Assembly (NCBI RefSeq): GCF_052324685.1 | Contig: NC_135226.1 | Location: 18,459,443-18,523,442, forward strand | Reading direction: 5' to 3' | Source: Brachyhypopomus gauderio | Lineage: Eukaryota; Chordata; Actinopteri; Gymnotiformes; Hypopomidae | DNA length: 64,000 nt | Shown here: positions 38,797 to 51,655 of the stretch, in pieces | How positions within the stretch are numbered: position 1 is the first letter of the stretch | Layout: each line of letters opens with the position of its first letter | Translations under genes and position numbers: made by a program | The notes under the pieces: model-generated | What the model was told of the DNA's origin: nothing | What the model saw: the letters and a program-made list of their open reading frames with translations, nothing else | Databases searched by the model: none

Positions 38797-41403
38797 ATGG
38801 AAGACAGCCTATTGCTTGGCGTAGAAGGAGTCAAAAAAACGATCTTGCATGGAGGAACAAACGACATTCCCAAATTCGTCACAGGATCAAAGGTATGGCC
38901 TTGCGTTCATATGGGTGGACAATTCCCATGATTGCCCATATTGACTTGATATCCATATTTTGCTACAGAATACATCCAACTATGTATACAACATCCAGAA
39001 GACAAATGACAACCCTTAGCTTATTTTCATTATTAAGTTATAAGTTGGAACCGGGGAAATAAATATAGTGAACTCCTAAATTTGCCAACACGTGAACTGA
39101 ATCAAAAACAAGTTTATTCTGCATGGTAAAATTAGCACTGCTAAATTGAGGACAGTGTACCTTAGACTAGTTTAACACCGACAATGTTCATTTAACAGTT
39201 TTTTCCCCCTTTGCAATACAAACCTACGCTACATCTGGAGTGTCAGACTCCAGCCCTCAAGGGCTACAGTCCTTCACGGTGTGCTAAGTGGTCTGATTTA
39301 ACACATCTATTTTAACTCACCAGCTAGCTTATTATTAAGCCCTTCGTGGCCTGTGATGTTAGAATAAGGTGACCTGCGATTATGCGCTGACGGTCTAGTA
39401 CGCATGAAGCATCTCGTGCGTCTTACACCGCCAGCGACTTTCCGAGTTTCAAGATACTGACTGACGTGCACGGAGGCGGTGGCTCGAGTCTTCTGCCTCT
39501 CCCGTGTCACACAGGTGACCTTCCACTTCCGCACCGCGCTCTGCAACGACGAGCGCACGGTGCTGGATGACAGCCGGCAGGTGGGCGTGCCCATGGAGCT
39601 GGTGATCGGGAACATGTTCAAGCTGGACGTGTGGGAGACCCTGCTGAGGTCCATGCGTGTCGGCGAGGTGGCCGAGTTCTGGTGCGACATCATCGTGAGT
39701 ACCCTTTGGCCCGGCCCGCTCTTTTGGACTCACCCGGTCCGTACGAGCGGCGCTGTGTAGAAGCAGAACATCTGCGACCACAGTGAGTCCGAAGGTCACA
39801 GGTGGACAGCACCGGTACCACCAGGCTGACCTTTGGCAAACACTTCTAGGAACAAAACACCAGCTGGCTAACTAACGTCCACAACAACCTGCTGCAGACT
39901 CGAAGACCCTGCACAAACAGATTGGTCAGCGTGCTCCCTGTCTGGCGAAAGGCTCTTTGTCATTCTCTTCTTGCACATATTCATTATGGTGCTGTTCTTT
40001 CTGCACTCTGCATTGAATTAAAGTGAAAAGCAAACACATTAACCTGTGTGCATTTGCAGTCCCGGTGCTATGGTAACAGAGGGCAGCTACCACTCCAATC
40101 AGCTTCTCTTAGCCATAAGCCAGGACGTGAGCTTAAACAGCTAATGTCAGCATTATTCAGCACCGGCGGGGGGGCCGTTTGAGGGTTAGCCAGGCTGACA
40201 GCTTGGGTGACTAAAGGCGGATTAAAGTGAAGTCGCTCCACCTCCGTGTAACAACAGTTCGGTCCTGCTGCACACCGAACCTGCGTGTCCTGATACACAC
40301 CACCTCTCTTAGCAACAGGGAGTCTTATCATCGATCATTCGTTTGCGGTTTCCACAACAATTCAGCAATTCTGGCAGCATGCGCTGTGTGAATATCTCAG
40401 TTCCTCTGAGAACAGTGCTCTGAACCTCTGAAGGAGGGTGTCACCGTGAGGCGTGTCTAACGGTGGCCCGCGTCCGCTTCTGCGCAGCACACCGGCCTGT
40501 ACCCCATGGTGGCCAAGAGTCTGCGGCGTATAGCCGAAGGGAAGGACCCGGTGGACTGGCACGTCCACACCTGTGGCCTGGCCAACATGTTCGCCTATCA
40601 CAGCCTGGGCTACGAGGACCTGGATGAGCTTCAGAAGGAACCCCAGCCTCTCATCTTCATCCTGGAGCTTCTGAAGGTCCGAGTGCGCTGACACGCATTT
40701 CCCTCCACAACAAACAGTCTGTCACACACACACTATGTTTAACTTAATATTAAGCAAACGTGTCTTGTAGCGCCAATGGTGTGTAATGCAGAAGCTTCAT
40801 ATTTGCATTAATGGGAGAAGGAACTGGAATTATAAGAGCAAAATAATAACAACAATATTGACACTTCACATGAATGGCCACTAGGCTGAGCTATGGAGTT
40901 ATTTTCAGTCTAAAGTCCAGAGAGCAAGATTCCCTGCATGTGCAGCAAACCGGGCACCTCCCCCCCCCTCTCTCACCCCCCGGCCCTGTTGAGACTGCTC
41001 GAGGCTTATTCAGCGTTGCCTGACTGTGTGTGGCGTGTAGGTGCAGCAGCCCAGCGAGTACGAGAGGGAGTCGTGGGCCTTGAGCGACGCAGAGAGGCTG
41101 AGAGCCGTCCCTGTGTGCCACGCCCAGGGCAACAGGCTCTACAAACAGGGCCGCTTCCAGGAGGCCACACGCAAGTACAAGGAAGGCATCCTGTGCATCA
41201 AGAACGTGCAGTCAAAGGTACGCCGGCCAGAACCCGCGTGTGACCCGAAGGAGGTGAAAATATTGCTTCTAAGAATCTTTGGCCCTGCAGTCAAGGAATG
41301 TCGAGCCTTGTTTTGAATATATTGTTTTAGAGCTAGTAAATTCTATCCAGAAGACACTGGCACGTTTTATTGACTCCAGCCCTTGTATTTGGATATCTTT
41401 GTT

Positions 41404-41441
<38 letters not shown>

Positions 41442-42431
41442 CCCTCAGGAAAAGGCCTGGGAGGCTCCATGGTTGAAAATGGAGAAGATGGCAAACACTC
41501 TCACGCTTAACTACTGTCAGTGTCTACTGCGCATGGGGGAATACTATGAGGTCATCGAGCACACGTCTGACATCATCAACCAGCATCCAGGTGAATTTTA
41601 GTCCTAGTCTGAGCACAGAACACCATACAAATTAACAAGATATCATCTGTACTATGCAAGTATTATGTAACAGCAAAAGTCACTTTTTAATGTGTGTACA
41701 GAATAGCAGTTAGACTCCAGATGTTTTGAGACACATTATGCACTCCAGTACAAAATGGTGAATGCTGTGTAGGAGTGATGAAGGCCTTCTACCTGCGGGG
41801 AAAAGCCCACATGGAGGTGTGGGACGAGGCCGAGGCCAGAGCGGACTTTCAGAGGGTGCTGGACCTGGACCCAGGTATGAAGAAGGTAGTCAATAAGGAT
41901 CTGGCAGTGCTAACCATGAGAATGGAGGAGAAGAAAGAGGAGGACAGACTGAAATATAAGGGCATGTTCACAACTCCAGGTGAGCAAAAAAACCCTGGAC
42001 AAACCATGACAGATAATATGAACACAGAATGTCTCGAACAAGCAGCTGCAGAGCTCGTATCTCCAGAGCAGAAACATCAAGAGAAAGAAACTGCAGAACA
42101 AAGTAATCCAAAGCAAACGTACCCAGAACAAGAAATTACAGAACAAGAAACTCCACAGCAACAAAGTGCAGATCAAGAAATTCTGCAACAAGAAAATTCA
42201 GAGCCAACATATCCAGAGCAAGAAACTACTGAAGAAGAAAGTACTAAAGAAGAAACTACTGAAGAAGAAACTACTGAAGAAGAAAGTACTGAAGAAGAAA
42301 GTACTAAAGAAGAAACTACTGAAGAAGAAAGTACTGAAGAAGAAAGTACTGAAGAAGAAAGTACTGAAGAAGAAAGTACTGAAGAAGAAAGTCCGACACA
42401 AACAGCTCCAGCTCCGGTGATCTCAGAGTAA
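38797..42431 (+). CDS. aipl1: Aryl hydrocarbon receptor-interacting protein-like 1 (6 coding exons, 480 aa)
   Basis: Coding exons are 38797-38892, 39515-39694, 40488-40676, 41041-41217, 41449-41590 and 41773-42431, all with GT-AG introns and matching phases. Exon 1 encodes 32 residues, as in human AIPL1. The start [20 protein letters not shown] and the block [15 protein letters not shown] identify AIPL1 rather than AIP. Residues 1 to about 165 form the FKBP-like domain and about 175-330 the TPR region ([30 protein letters not shown]). AIPL1 is a photoreceptor co-chaperone that works with HSP90 to fold cone and rod PDE6 and binds its prenylated subunits. Residues from about 328 to 480 are a lineage-specific tail rich in E, T, S and Q, ending in eleven or so 5-residue repeats ([15 protein letters not shown]). 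Human AIPL1 is 384 aa with a different, proline-rich tail. Fish have two aipl1 paralogues; I cannot say which this is. Confidence 0.96.
42222..42392 (+). repeat. aipl1: 15 bp coding minisatellite in aipl1
   Basis: About eleven head-to-tail units of the form ACTACTGAAGAAGAA / AGTACTGAAGAAGAA, some with AAAGAA in place of GAAGAA. The unit keeps the reading frame and encodes the acidic STEEE-type repeats at the C-terminus of AIPL1. Near-identical codons show recent expansion. Confidence 0.95.
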
Positions 42432-42593
42432 ATAACTTGGGCTCAAACGAATGAGGAAAAAGCAACACCACAACCACTAAGATCTGAACCAGAGTCTCCT
42501 GTCAATGATGTGACCCTGGTCCTCAACTGAGCACGGACAAGACGTATCCCACAATTCAGCTGTGTACTCTGTGTAATCTGTTGTAATAGTTCA

Positions 42594-42599
42594 AATAAA
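42594..42599 (+). terminator. aipl1: Poly(A) signal of aipl1
   Basis: A canonical AATAAA lies 163 bases after the aipl1 stop codon, giving a short 3' UTR. The (AT)n tract at 42653 starts about 55 bases later. Confidence 0.7.
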
Positions 42600-42648
42600 A
42601 TGCGGTAGTGTGCAGAGTAGAAATTAAAACCTGATTATTGATGACTCA

Positions 42649-42652
<4 letters not shown>

Positions 42653-42730
<78 letters not shown>
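42653..42730. repeat. (AT)39 microsatellite
   Basis: A pure 78-base AT tract immediately downstream of the aipl1 poly(A) signal. It is self-complementary and probably length-variable. Confidence 0.95.
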
Positions 42731-42732
<2 letters not shown>

Positions 42733-43374
42733 CGCATAGTAGACTGTCATAGTATATTTTTGCGAATTGCAAATTGATTGACTGTAGCAGTCTTTGTAAC
42801 AACCAGCTTACATATCTGTATCATTACATGTAGTCTTGCAATAAGACACTTCCAGACTTCCACTGTGTGGCGGTGGCGTCCACACGACCTGTTGTTTGCG
42901 TGTTGCTGCTGGGTCCCACGTGTTGTATATTTTTGGTTTGATGCCACGTCCATACGCCATGTGTTGAGTCACACTTGAGGAACATTTGTGCTCGCATGTC
43001 CTGTTGTCAGTAATTGGTGTTACGAGGGCTTTATATTGTACTTATGGTTTTATGCGTATGTTATTTTTTTTGTTTCATTAAACTCTTCCATTGGAGATAC
43101 GTTTAGATCCATGTTTACGTCCTTCTTGCCCAAACTACACTAGTTCTACAGCTAGCATTGGTAGCATAGCTCTTTACCCACCCATCAAAACTTCAAATGG
43201 AGACATTTTTGTGGCTGCGCTGGGAGTTTTGTGTATTTCACAGGGGACAGCTGAGAAGTCGACCTGCTTCTTGAGCTGTTATGCTCAGTCTGCTCTTTAG
43301 CGTGTGATTAGTGTCCTCTACAGTACCTGAGGATCGAGCGTGATCAGGAATGTGGAACTAATCAATAGCTACTG
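42731..43374. other. Intergenic, no gene seen
   Basis: No recognised coding sequence or repeat. The retroviral fragment to the right may extend into this stretch, but I see no integrase motif. Confidence 0.45.
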
Positions 43375-44160
43375 TCACTTTGATGTGAAGGTGTAACTGT
43401 TAATTGAAGCAATTTCATGTGTCAGAATGATTTCCTTTGACAAAACAAAATTCTCTAAACTCTCCACCCGGCGCAATGAGAGACACCCTATATGCACAAG
43501 ACAAAGGGAGACAGGATTGACGGGGCAAACCGTCCTTGTGGGCATCTGATCAACTCTTCTGTGCCCTTTCAACAGTGCTGTGTCCCAGAATGCCTCATCT
43601 TCACCTGATGCGGACGGCTGTAGCACAACTAGCTCAGTGAAAGTCTCACTGAGCTCATGTGAAAACAACGAGCAGGTGCAGCTATTCTCAGACGGATAAG
43701 GACAGACTGAGCCCTCTTTAGGAGCTCCTGCTGAGTCAGCGAGATACTTACCTGCTTGTTCGTCGCTCACAGTTGGAGTCTCATGTCCCTTTATCGTGTC
43801 GATTGCTAAATGACTGAGAAGCAAACATGCCTGCAGTAAGTCTGCAATGAGAGTTTAACATGATGTGGTCTTACCGTCTACCGACTTAAGCCCTGTTTGT
43901 GACCAGATTCATCCAAAGTCGTATACAACGCCAAACGCATATGGACTATTTGTGTAAATAGTGACAGGATTGTCCTTGAATGTCGTCCTTGAGTATATGC
44001 ACGAATCAGAGCAACCAGTTTGGCTGCTTGGGCTGAGGAGAAAGGCAGTGAGTATTTACATCTGGAAGCGTAGCTACATACACACCATCACCCAGTGTGG
44101 AGCATGAGCCGTCAACAAAAGCACGTGAAGCATGCTCCATGCCAGTGGATGCTAAATCAT
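43375..44160 (-). pseudogene. Broken endogenous retrovirus pol fragment (RNase H and linker)
   Basis: Read on the minus strand, a retroviral RNase H domain is visible in pieces. A FVDGS-type first strand lies near 44104-44120, followed by an Ala-Leu-Val-Ala-Leu helix after a frame change, and a YAFGVV block near 43930. A KGHE motif with a following ALAD-like motif lies in the frame 43375-43824, which continues as the linker that normally precedes integrase. At least two frame changes and one in-frame stop break the frame, and an Asp expected before the YAFGVV block is Asn. No LTR, reverse transcriptase, integrase core or env is seen. The copy is dead. The gamma/epsilon-like affinity is an inference from motif spacing. 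Confidence 0.7.
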
Positions 44161-44199
44161 GCATGACGTGTGCGTGGATTGTTGATGGATAGTCGTGTT

Positions 44200-44230
44200 C
44201 CTAACCCTAAACCCTAAACCCTAACCCTAG
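44200..44230. repeat. Second telomere-like interstitial repeat
   Basis: Thirty-one bases of CCCTAA/CCCTAAA units, close to the perfect vertebrate telomere sequence. It lies about 40 bp beyond the recognisable end of the retroviral fragment. Confidence 0.85.
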
Positions 44231-44581
44231 ATTACTTGTGTCACTTATGCAAATTACCACCCCCTCCCCTCCGCTTAGCAAACTGGATTAACTGGGGTGT
44301 TATAAGGACACACAGTGGGTGTCACAACCCCTCGTGCCAACAGAGGATGCTGGCAATACCAGCTGACGTTTCAAGTGAGAGTGGTTGTGGCCTACCTGAC
44401 CCTGCATGTTTAATGTGGGACCAGACACACTTGTCTAATGGTGAGTTAGGAATAATCACTTATCAATGCTGAAAATGTATACTGGGAACACGAATGCAAA
44501 TGATATGCAGATATTAGGTCTGTAGCACCCTGCTAACTCACTGAACTATTTGGTGTTAATTGGTACAGAGACTGTGTCCCA

Positions 44582-45080
44582 TTAACCCTAGAACGCCAAC
44601 GCCAGGTGATTTTCACCCATACAATTTTTGTCATGTGATTTTCATCGTGTTGCTGCTGTCTGAGTTGCATGGGACTTTGTGTGCTTCTAATTGATGTCAC
44701 TAATTTTCACCCAGCGTTAGTGATAGAGGGTAACATATTTTATGGGTGGAGTTTACATGGTGTTAGTGACAGGACTTTTACCAGACAGGGCTCACATGTC
44801 CCAGGAATAGGGGGACCAAACACCAAGTTCCCAGCAGCATTATTTCATTTGTTAGGACATTACCTGTTAAGGGTTCCCCGATTTTACAATAATGTTTCTG
44901 TTTTTTTATAGGGTCATCCATGATACCGTTTTAAATGTTTTAGTGATGATGTATGTTGTACAATTAAAGAAGGGTTTCAAAACTTGTCGTACAGTGTTGT
45001 ATATTTTATCTGGAATTTTATACCAGGTAAAATATACCCAACGTTAGTGATGGTGTTACTAATAGTGTTCTAGGGGTTAA
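44582..45080. mobile_element. piggyBac-like non-autonomous element (MITE)
   Basis: The 499 bp element is flanked by TTAA on both sides, the strict target site of piggyBac transposons. The left end reads TTAACCCTAGAACGCC; the right end, on the other strand, reads TTAACCCCTAGAACAC. There is no transposase frame; an 80-codon frame inside shows no DDD-type transposase motifs. GTTAGTGAYRG recurs inside. Confidence 0.75.
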
Positions 45081-47060
45081 GAAAGGAAAAGGTGGCCCAG
45101 TGTCATCCAGAAAACTGCAGTTTATTTATTCTGTGCATAGCTGTGTCATTGTGAACTGTGGGCAGTTCTGAATACAAATGGCTTGTGTTTTCTGAGAGCA
45201 CTGAGGATAAATGGGGTGTGTTTGTTGGGGATCTAGCCACTGGATGGTTTTGTTTCTGTGCATTTATATTCCATGGCTTTGTAAATATATCCCACTCCAG
45301 GGCTAACCACTTGTGTCCTTGCATTAGGTGTTTTGTATCCTGAGATTAGGTGTTTTGTATCCTGAGATTAGGTGTTTTGTATCCTGAGATTATGTTTTAC
45401 AAGACTTCCCCTCGTTTCAGAGAACAAAGAGCACAGGCAGGGTTGAAACATTCTCCTACCCAGAATACCTGAGACTTTCTATTTATGGATCACAAATAAG
45501 AATGAGCTCCATCCATTGTGAGATCCCACCTTACAATACAGAGAGAGGTGGATTCTTCCCAGCATGAAAATGGTTTGAAAGAAGATCGAGGCATCCTATT
45601 TATGGTTTGGAAACAAATTCTTTTCAACAGGAAACAACCTGAACAATTTACAAAAAAACATGCCAGTCAGGAGGTCGAACACAATGTAGAATAAAATATA
45701 ATTTTACTGACCTCCATCTGACGATCCAGGACAAGAATCCACAATTCTAAAAGTTCTTTAGGTTCCTGTTCAGTTGCAGTGCTGCAGGCCCATTTATCTG
45801 CAGTCTGTTCTCTCTAGGAGATCAGAGAACAACCCAAACCAGTTGACCAGTTGAAATCACAGAAGCTCTACTTCATTAGCGGCTGAGGAAAAGGTATTTG
45901 AAGGGTTGAGATGTTTGAGGAGAAAAGGAAAATGGTGCAAGGAAGGGAAAGCAGGGTGTGTTTTGTGTGAGGAGAGTCACAGGAGAGTGTGTGAGAAGGT
46001 CATAGGTCATAGTGGTGTCAAGGAATAGAGCTTATTGGGAGTAGCTGGGCCGCTAGCCAACTATCCAACTGCTGCCATTGTTATAAGTTCTATTGATACA
46101 AGTGAAATCTGTACAAGTACAATGAAGCACAATGTGAAATCAGAGAGGGAAGTTAATTCGACACAGAGAACGTGGAGGAGTCTGTGCCTGAAAAAAACAT
46201 GAATGTCTTCATTCTAGACTAACTAAGAAACTGATTAGTAACAATAAGAATTTAATTTTATTTTTATTTATTCAGCCTTAGTTGTCACCATGAACACTGC
46301 CATCATATATAGATGATATCACAGATGCTAGTAAGGCTAGATGTTCTGTGGACCCAAATGTCACCACGGCTGTAGTGTTACTGCAGTATATCCTAAGCAA
46401 AGCGAAACAGTGCTCAGTTCAGTGGTTGGTCTGCTATAGTACAAATGAGCTAATTCAGCTAATGAGTTTATCAAGTGTTTTACTGTAGTCATCTTTGTTG
46501 GAGCAGGGGCGTGTCAGGACTGGATACTTGTTTCTGGATAAAAGGAAAGTCCTACCAAAAGCCTCTGAAATCTGGTGTGAATACAAAAGATATTTTAGCT
46601 TGCAAAAAAAATCTTTGAAAAGAAAAAAACCCTATAAACCTTCCATTAGTACAAGCTTGGTGCATGTTTTGTATTTATTGCTCAGTCCAGTTTACTCACA
46701 GCCTCCTTCATTTTCGCATCCCAGACCAAGGAATCATATGACCGTTAAATAACAGTTGGTTTTCTTCATTTGTGGTTAGTAGGTGAATAATGGGTCAATT
46801 CTTCCAAACTTTCTTTGTCACAAGGAATATTGAACTCTGGAAGCAGAGCAGAATATATATTTTTAATACCAGTGTAAGAGAAATAAAATAAAATTTAATT
46901 TAATTTAATTTTTTAACTATAGTCTACAGAAACTATATAAAGTTCCTCTTTCATTTTAAGAACGTGGGGATCATATAACTCCCCGACACCCCCCCCAAGT
47001 TACTCTCCTCGTTAAGATTAATATTTTAATGACAAACATAATGTCACGCTCGCTGCAGTG
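45081..47060. other. Intergenic, no gene seen
   Basis: AT-rich DNA without recognised exons. A 22 bp unit is repeated three times at 45323-45388 (ATTAGGTGTTTTGTATCCTG plus AG). (TTTAA)n-like DNA lies near 46890-46915. Confidence 0.5.
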
Positions 47061-47823
47061 CCACACAGAAACCCTGCTCTGATGCACGGTGATGTCGCAG
47101 CGTCCCATGAGAGCGCGCGAGAAGTGAAAGTGCAGCGCGCGCAGGGAGCCCGCGCAGGGAGCCCGCGCGGAGCAGCACGCTCGAGACGCCCCATCACACG
47201 GGTGCTGATGCTGATGGGAGGAACACCGCACTGAACGATCCTGCCACTGATCAGATGAAGCAGTCGCTCCGGTGCGGCAGAATAACACAACCAAAGCACG
47301 GCTCGGTGCAGTTCCGCTCTGTGTTTGGATTTGTAAACGCAAAAAGTGACTTTTTTTGTTTCTCTGAACCCACTTCAGAGCGTGTGGCGAAGACACCGCG
47401 AATCCTACACGTTCAGTGAATGATTTGCGCTTCTCTGGTTTAGTTCTATGGGGAGAGCGGGTGAACGTCCTGAAACAGAACCTGGTGGATTGCATACAAC
47501 TACGGAACTGAAGCAAATTTAAGAAAGAAGAATGACCATCTCAAAATCCAAAAGTATCGAGTTTCTTTTATCTCCAGTTTCTAATGGGTGTAACTGATTC
47601 TTTGTTATTTTAACGCAATTTAGAGCATCTAGTTGATGCTTAGAGACATTTTCATTAGAAGGGTTAGTTTGGCAGGGAATTAGACAAAATAGGTGAGAGA
47701 CAGCGGCTGTAAAATATTCTTGAACTGCAAATAATGGGAGTTTAGCACCGTCACTTTACTTTGAAATAGACTACTTCATACAACACGGGAGTTTCTCAAA
47801 GATACCCACTTTGGATCTGAAGA
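47061..47823 (+). promoter_or_regulatory. trarg1: Probable promoter and 5' UTR region of trarg1
   Basis: A CpG-rich island-like stretch (about 47090-47200) with a doubled GCGCAGGGAGCCC motif lies about 650 bp before the trarg1 start codon. The assignment is by position and composition only; the transcription start is not visible. Confidence 0.35.
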
Positions 47824-50800
47824 ATGGCAATAAACACAGATACTGAGTTTGATCTGGGAGAACGCAGCAACCTGGGGGAAGTCAGCGCGCGACCCGCCGA
47901 GTCCCAGGAGACCGAAAAACTTCTCAGCGCCACCATCACCGAACCCGCCGCTGGTGGGAATGGTATCAAGACATCGACTTCCTTCACAGTCAATACTGGA
48001 AATGACAAAGTCCTAGATGGGGACAAAAACGGCCACGGGGTACCGCTACGGTCCGGATCGGCGGGGCAACTCGGATCGGCCCAACTCTCGCCGTCCCGGG
48101 TCAGTTTAAGTCGCACTTCATCGACCGGCAATGCCGTTCAAGAGGAACCAAAGCCCAAAGACTATCTCTTACTTGTCATTTTGTCCTGCTTTTGCTTGGT
48201 GTGGCCGGTCAGCATCGTGGCACTCGTGTATTCAGTTATGGTGAGTAATCGATTATATGACAATATGCGTATTGGGTTACTCATGCGTTGCCGTGTTGGT
48301 TGGAGTGATATTTGATGAGGCAGCCAGTGGGATAAATGGACGAAGGGGTGCGTAATGCTGCATTTTTTTATACTGCAAATTAAAGTAAAGGAATATTTTC
48401 CTTTCCGTCGTTAAAGAGATATAAGGGAATATCGGAGCCCATGTGCCTTTACTGATGAGTGCAGGCGCTACTGCGCAGGCGCGTTGCACGGCCCAGCGCA
48501 CCGAGTGATTTACAGCCCTGCACATCTATGGACGGAGGGGGTTCTGGCTCGGAGCGAAACCTGCCGCAGACGTCTCGCCAAGCGAATTCCCTAGCGCGTG
48601 CAGGAAACAAACTGCAACGTAAAAATAATTATTTGTTATACAATTTAGGTGGCATGTTTTGGGCGTGAAGCTCAAAGGTGCTTCATAGAATACCAGAATT
48701 ACTTTTGAAATATAATGAAACAGCCCACAAGCAGGATTTCGTCGTCCGCATTGGCCAGATTTGCTTTAAGACGACCGAAATCGTAGCCAATTAAATGATA
48801 ACATTGTTACGTCAAATCACCAGAGTGTTTAAAATCAAATGAAACACTTTTCCGCTATGTTTATTTGTTCTGCACTCATAACTCATGGTTGTGCGCCTCG
48901 CGCTGTAAAGGCTCGCGGAGGCAGAGTGCGCATACTGGGCGTGGCTCCACTAAAAGACTTGATTGGTCGCCATCGTCTCATAAGAAATGATTAAACCGAG
49001 GGTGTTCCGTCGATGTAAGGGTTTCCTCCGTGGTAATATGATAACTACCTGAAGTGCGCATTCTCAGATGGGGCCGTTAGACTCCCGTTAGTCTGAAAGA
49101 AATGTATTGAATACAACTGGATCTACCCCAGATACTGTTTTGCAGAGCAAGCAAATCCATTCTCTGTCTGTCTGTCTGAAACCCCCCCCCCCCCCCCCAC
49201 CCCCCATTTGGGTAATTACATGGCCAGGCAGTTGGCACCGGGCAAGTGCATTTCTGAAGACTCCCGCCAACAGCCGCACAGCTGGCAAAATGGAACATTT
49301 GGTTAAAACTCTCTTCCATTGCTACAAAAACAAGAAGACCGACCCAACTCTCTCTTTTGCTGTACTCAATAGGGTGTGATGTAGAGAAACACATTACTCC
49401 TGCAAAGTGGGTTATGACACAGTCCCCTCATAGCACAGTAATGACCAGAACCTCTTTGGGACGTGCGGCTGTCCCCCTGTCCACGGTGAGAGTGGGGAGT
49501 GATCTCACAGAAGAACAGAGTAGACAGCTTATTTCAGACTGCTTCATCAGCACTATCGTGTGTGTATTGGAAACTCCCATTACCCATTACGTTAGTAAAA
49601 TTAGAATCTGCTCCAGTTTTCAATGACACAATAACAAGACAGACGCCTAAGCAGGAAGAGGAAGATGCCTACTACCCTAGCCGCTAGGACATTTCAGACC
49701 TTTCTTGGCCCATCTCCTGGAAACTTGGTCATAAACAGATACAGCAATCGCGGGACGGTCCCCAGTGATTGGTTATATAGACGTGGAATTAGGGTCGAGT
49801 CTGTGCAGCACACGTGCCTGCATCACTGACCACAGCTGTCCAGACAGCCTGTGTCTGAACACGCTCAACGCACCGCTGGATCCGACCTGGCGTGGCAGGT
49901 CCACCTACAGGGGAAGAAAAAGAGCCAGAATAGAGTCCAAAGTGTTCGTCTGACTCAATAGAGCACGAGACAAGTCAATTTAGCGTCTGTGCAGACGGCA
50001 AATTGCACCTGTTATCCAGGCGTCGTGCTGATAGCGGATCTCCTCCAGCCCCAGGAGATCCTGGATTGCAGCACACACCTGTGCAGCTCAACGGCTAGAG
50101 AGGAGAGAGCGAGGGAGTGAGGGAGTGAGAGAAAGACAGAAAAGGAGGAAGGGAGAGAGAGAGCAATCTGTAACAGACAAGCCATTACCCAGGTGTAGTG
50201 GGTTAGTGCACTGTCAGAGACTCTCAAGATCAATTGGGGAGGGGGGGGGACACAGTGAGTAACAGAGGTGAGGAAGACGTGATTTCAAGTTGCAGCTCAC
50301 AAATGGAGGAGGGAATCCATCACTGTGGAGTGGAGATGGCGGAGGAAGTAAAAGGCTTTTATTGGGCGAAGCCGACACCGGCCGTAATGGGAGGGCCATC
50401 ACAATGAGGCTGATACAGCATACTCGGCAGATTTGCAGCTGAAACACAGGCGTCGGGACTGCAGGCCACCCCCCCAGCCCGCCCCGCCATGCCTGGCCCC
50501 GCCCCTAGCCCCACCCCCAGCCCTGCCCAGCTCCGCCCCCGCCCGGGCCCCTTGAGTGCCCTTTTCTCCCAGAGCTCGGCTATCATGCCGAAGAAAAGCC
50601 CAGGAAACGCTAATGCCTATCGAGCAGCTCACACAGGCGTGTGCTGCACATTTTGAAACAGTATCTGCTTTGCTCCTGCTGTACTAACTGAAGCATTTTG
50701 CTTTATGGACGCTTACTGTCAGTGAGGTCATGTTTCCAGCACAGCTGCTCACACACCGACATCAAAAGCTTTATGTACAGTAGGGGAGAATCAAAGTCAT

Positions 50801-50892
50801 TCGGACAAGGAGATTCCACTGTGTGTGTGTGGGCGGGTGTGTGTGTGTGGGCGGGTGTGTGTGTGTGGGCGGGTGTGTGTGTGTGTGGGCGG

Positions 50893-50931
<39 letters not shown>

Positions 50932-50934
50932 CGG

Positions 50935-50971
<37 letters not shown>

Positions 50972-50974
50972 CGG

Positions 50975-51013
<39 letters not shown>

Positions 51014-51014
51014 C

Positions 51015-51049
<35 letters not shown>

Positions 51050-51076
51050 CGGGTGTGTGTGTGTGTGTGTGGGCGG

Positions 51077-51113
<37 letters not shown>

Positions 51114-51116
51114 CGG

Positions 51117-51149
<33 letters not shown>

Positions 51150-51176
51150 CGGGTGTGTGTGTGTGTGTGTGGGCGG

Positions 51177-51209
<33 letters not shown>

Positions 51210-51212
51210 CGG

Positions 51213-51249
<37 letters not shown>

Positions 51250-51250
51250 C

Positions 51251-51287
<37 letters not shown>

Positions 51288-51310
51288 CGGGTGTGTGTGT
51301 GTGTGTGGGC

Positions 51311-51345
<35 letters not shown>

Positions 51346-51346
51346 C

Positions 51347-51387
<41 letters not shown>

Positions 51388-51536
51388 CGGGTGTGTGTGT
51401 GTGGGCGGGTGTGTGTGTGTGGGCGGGTGTGTGTGTGTGTGGGCGGGGGTGTGTGTGTGTGTGTGTGTGTGTGTGGGCGGGTGTGTGTGTGTGTGTGTGG
51501 GCGGGTGTGTGTGTGTGTGTGTGTGTGTGTGGGCGG

Positions 51537-51601
<65 letters not shown>

Positions 51602-51602
51602 C

Positions 51603-51655
<53 letters not shown>

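Noticed and set aside
44669..44911. 80-codon frame inside the piggyBac-like element
   Set aside because: No DDD-type transposase motif; the element is too short to encode one.
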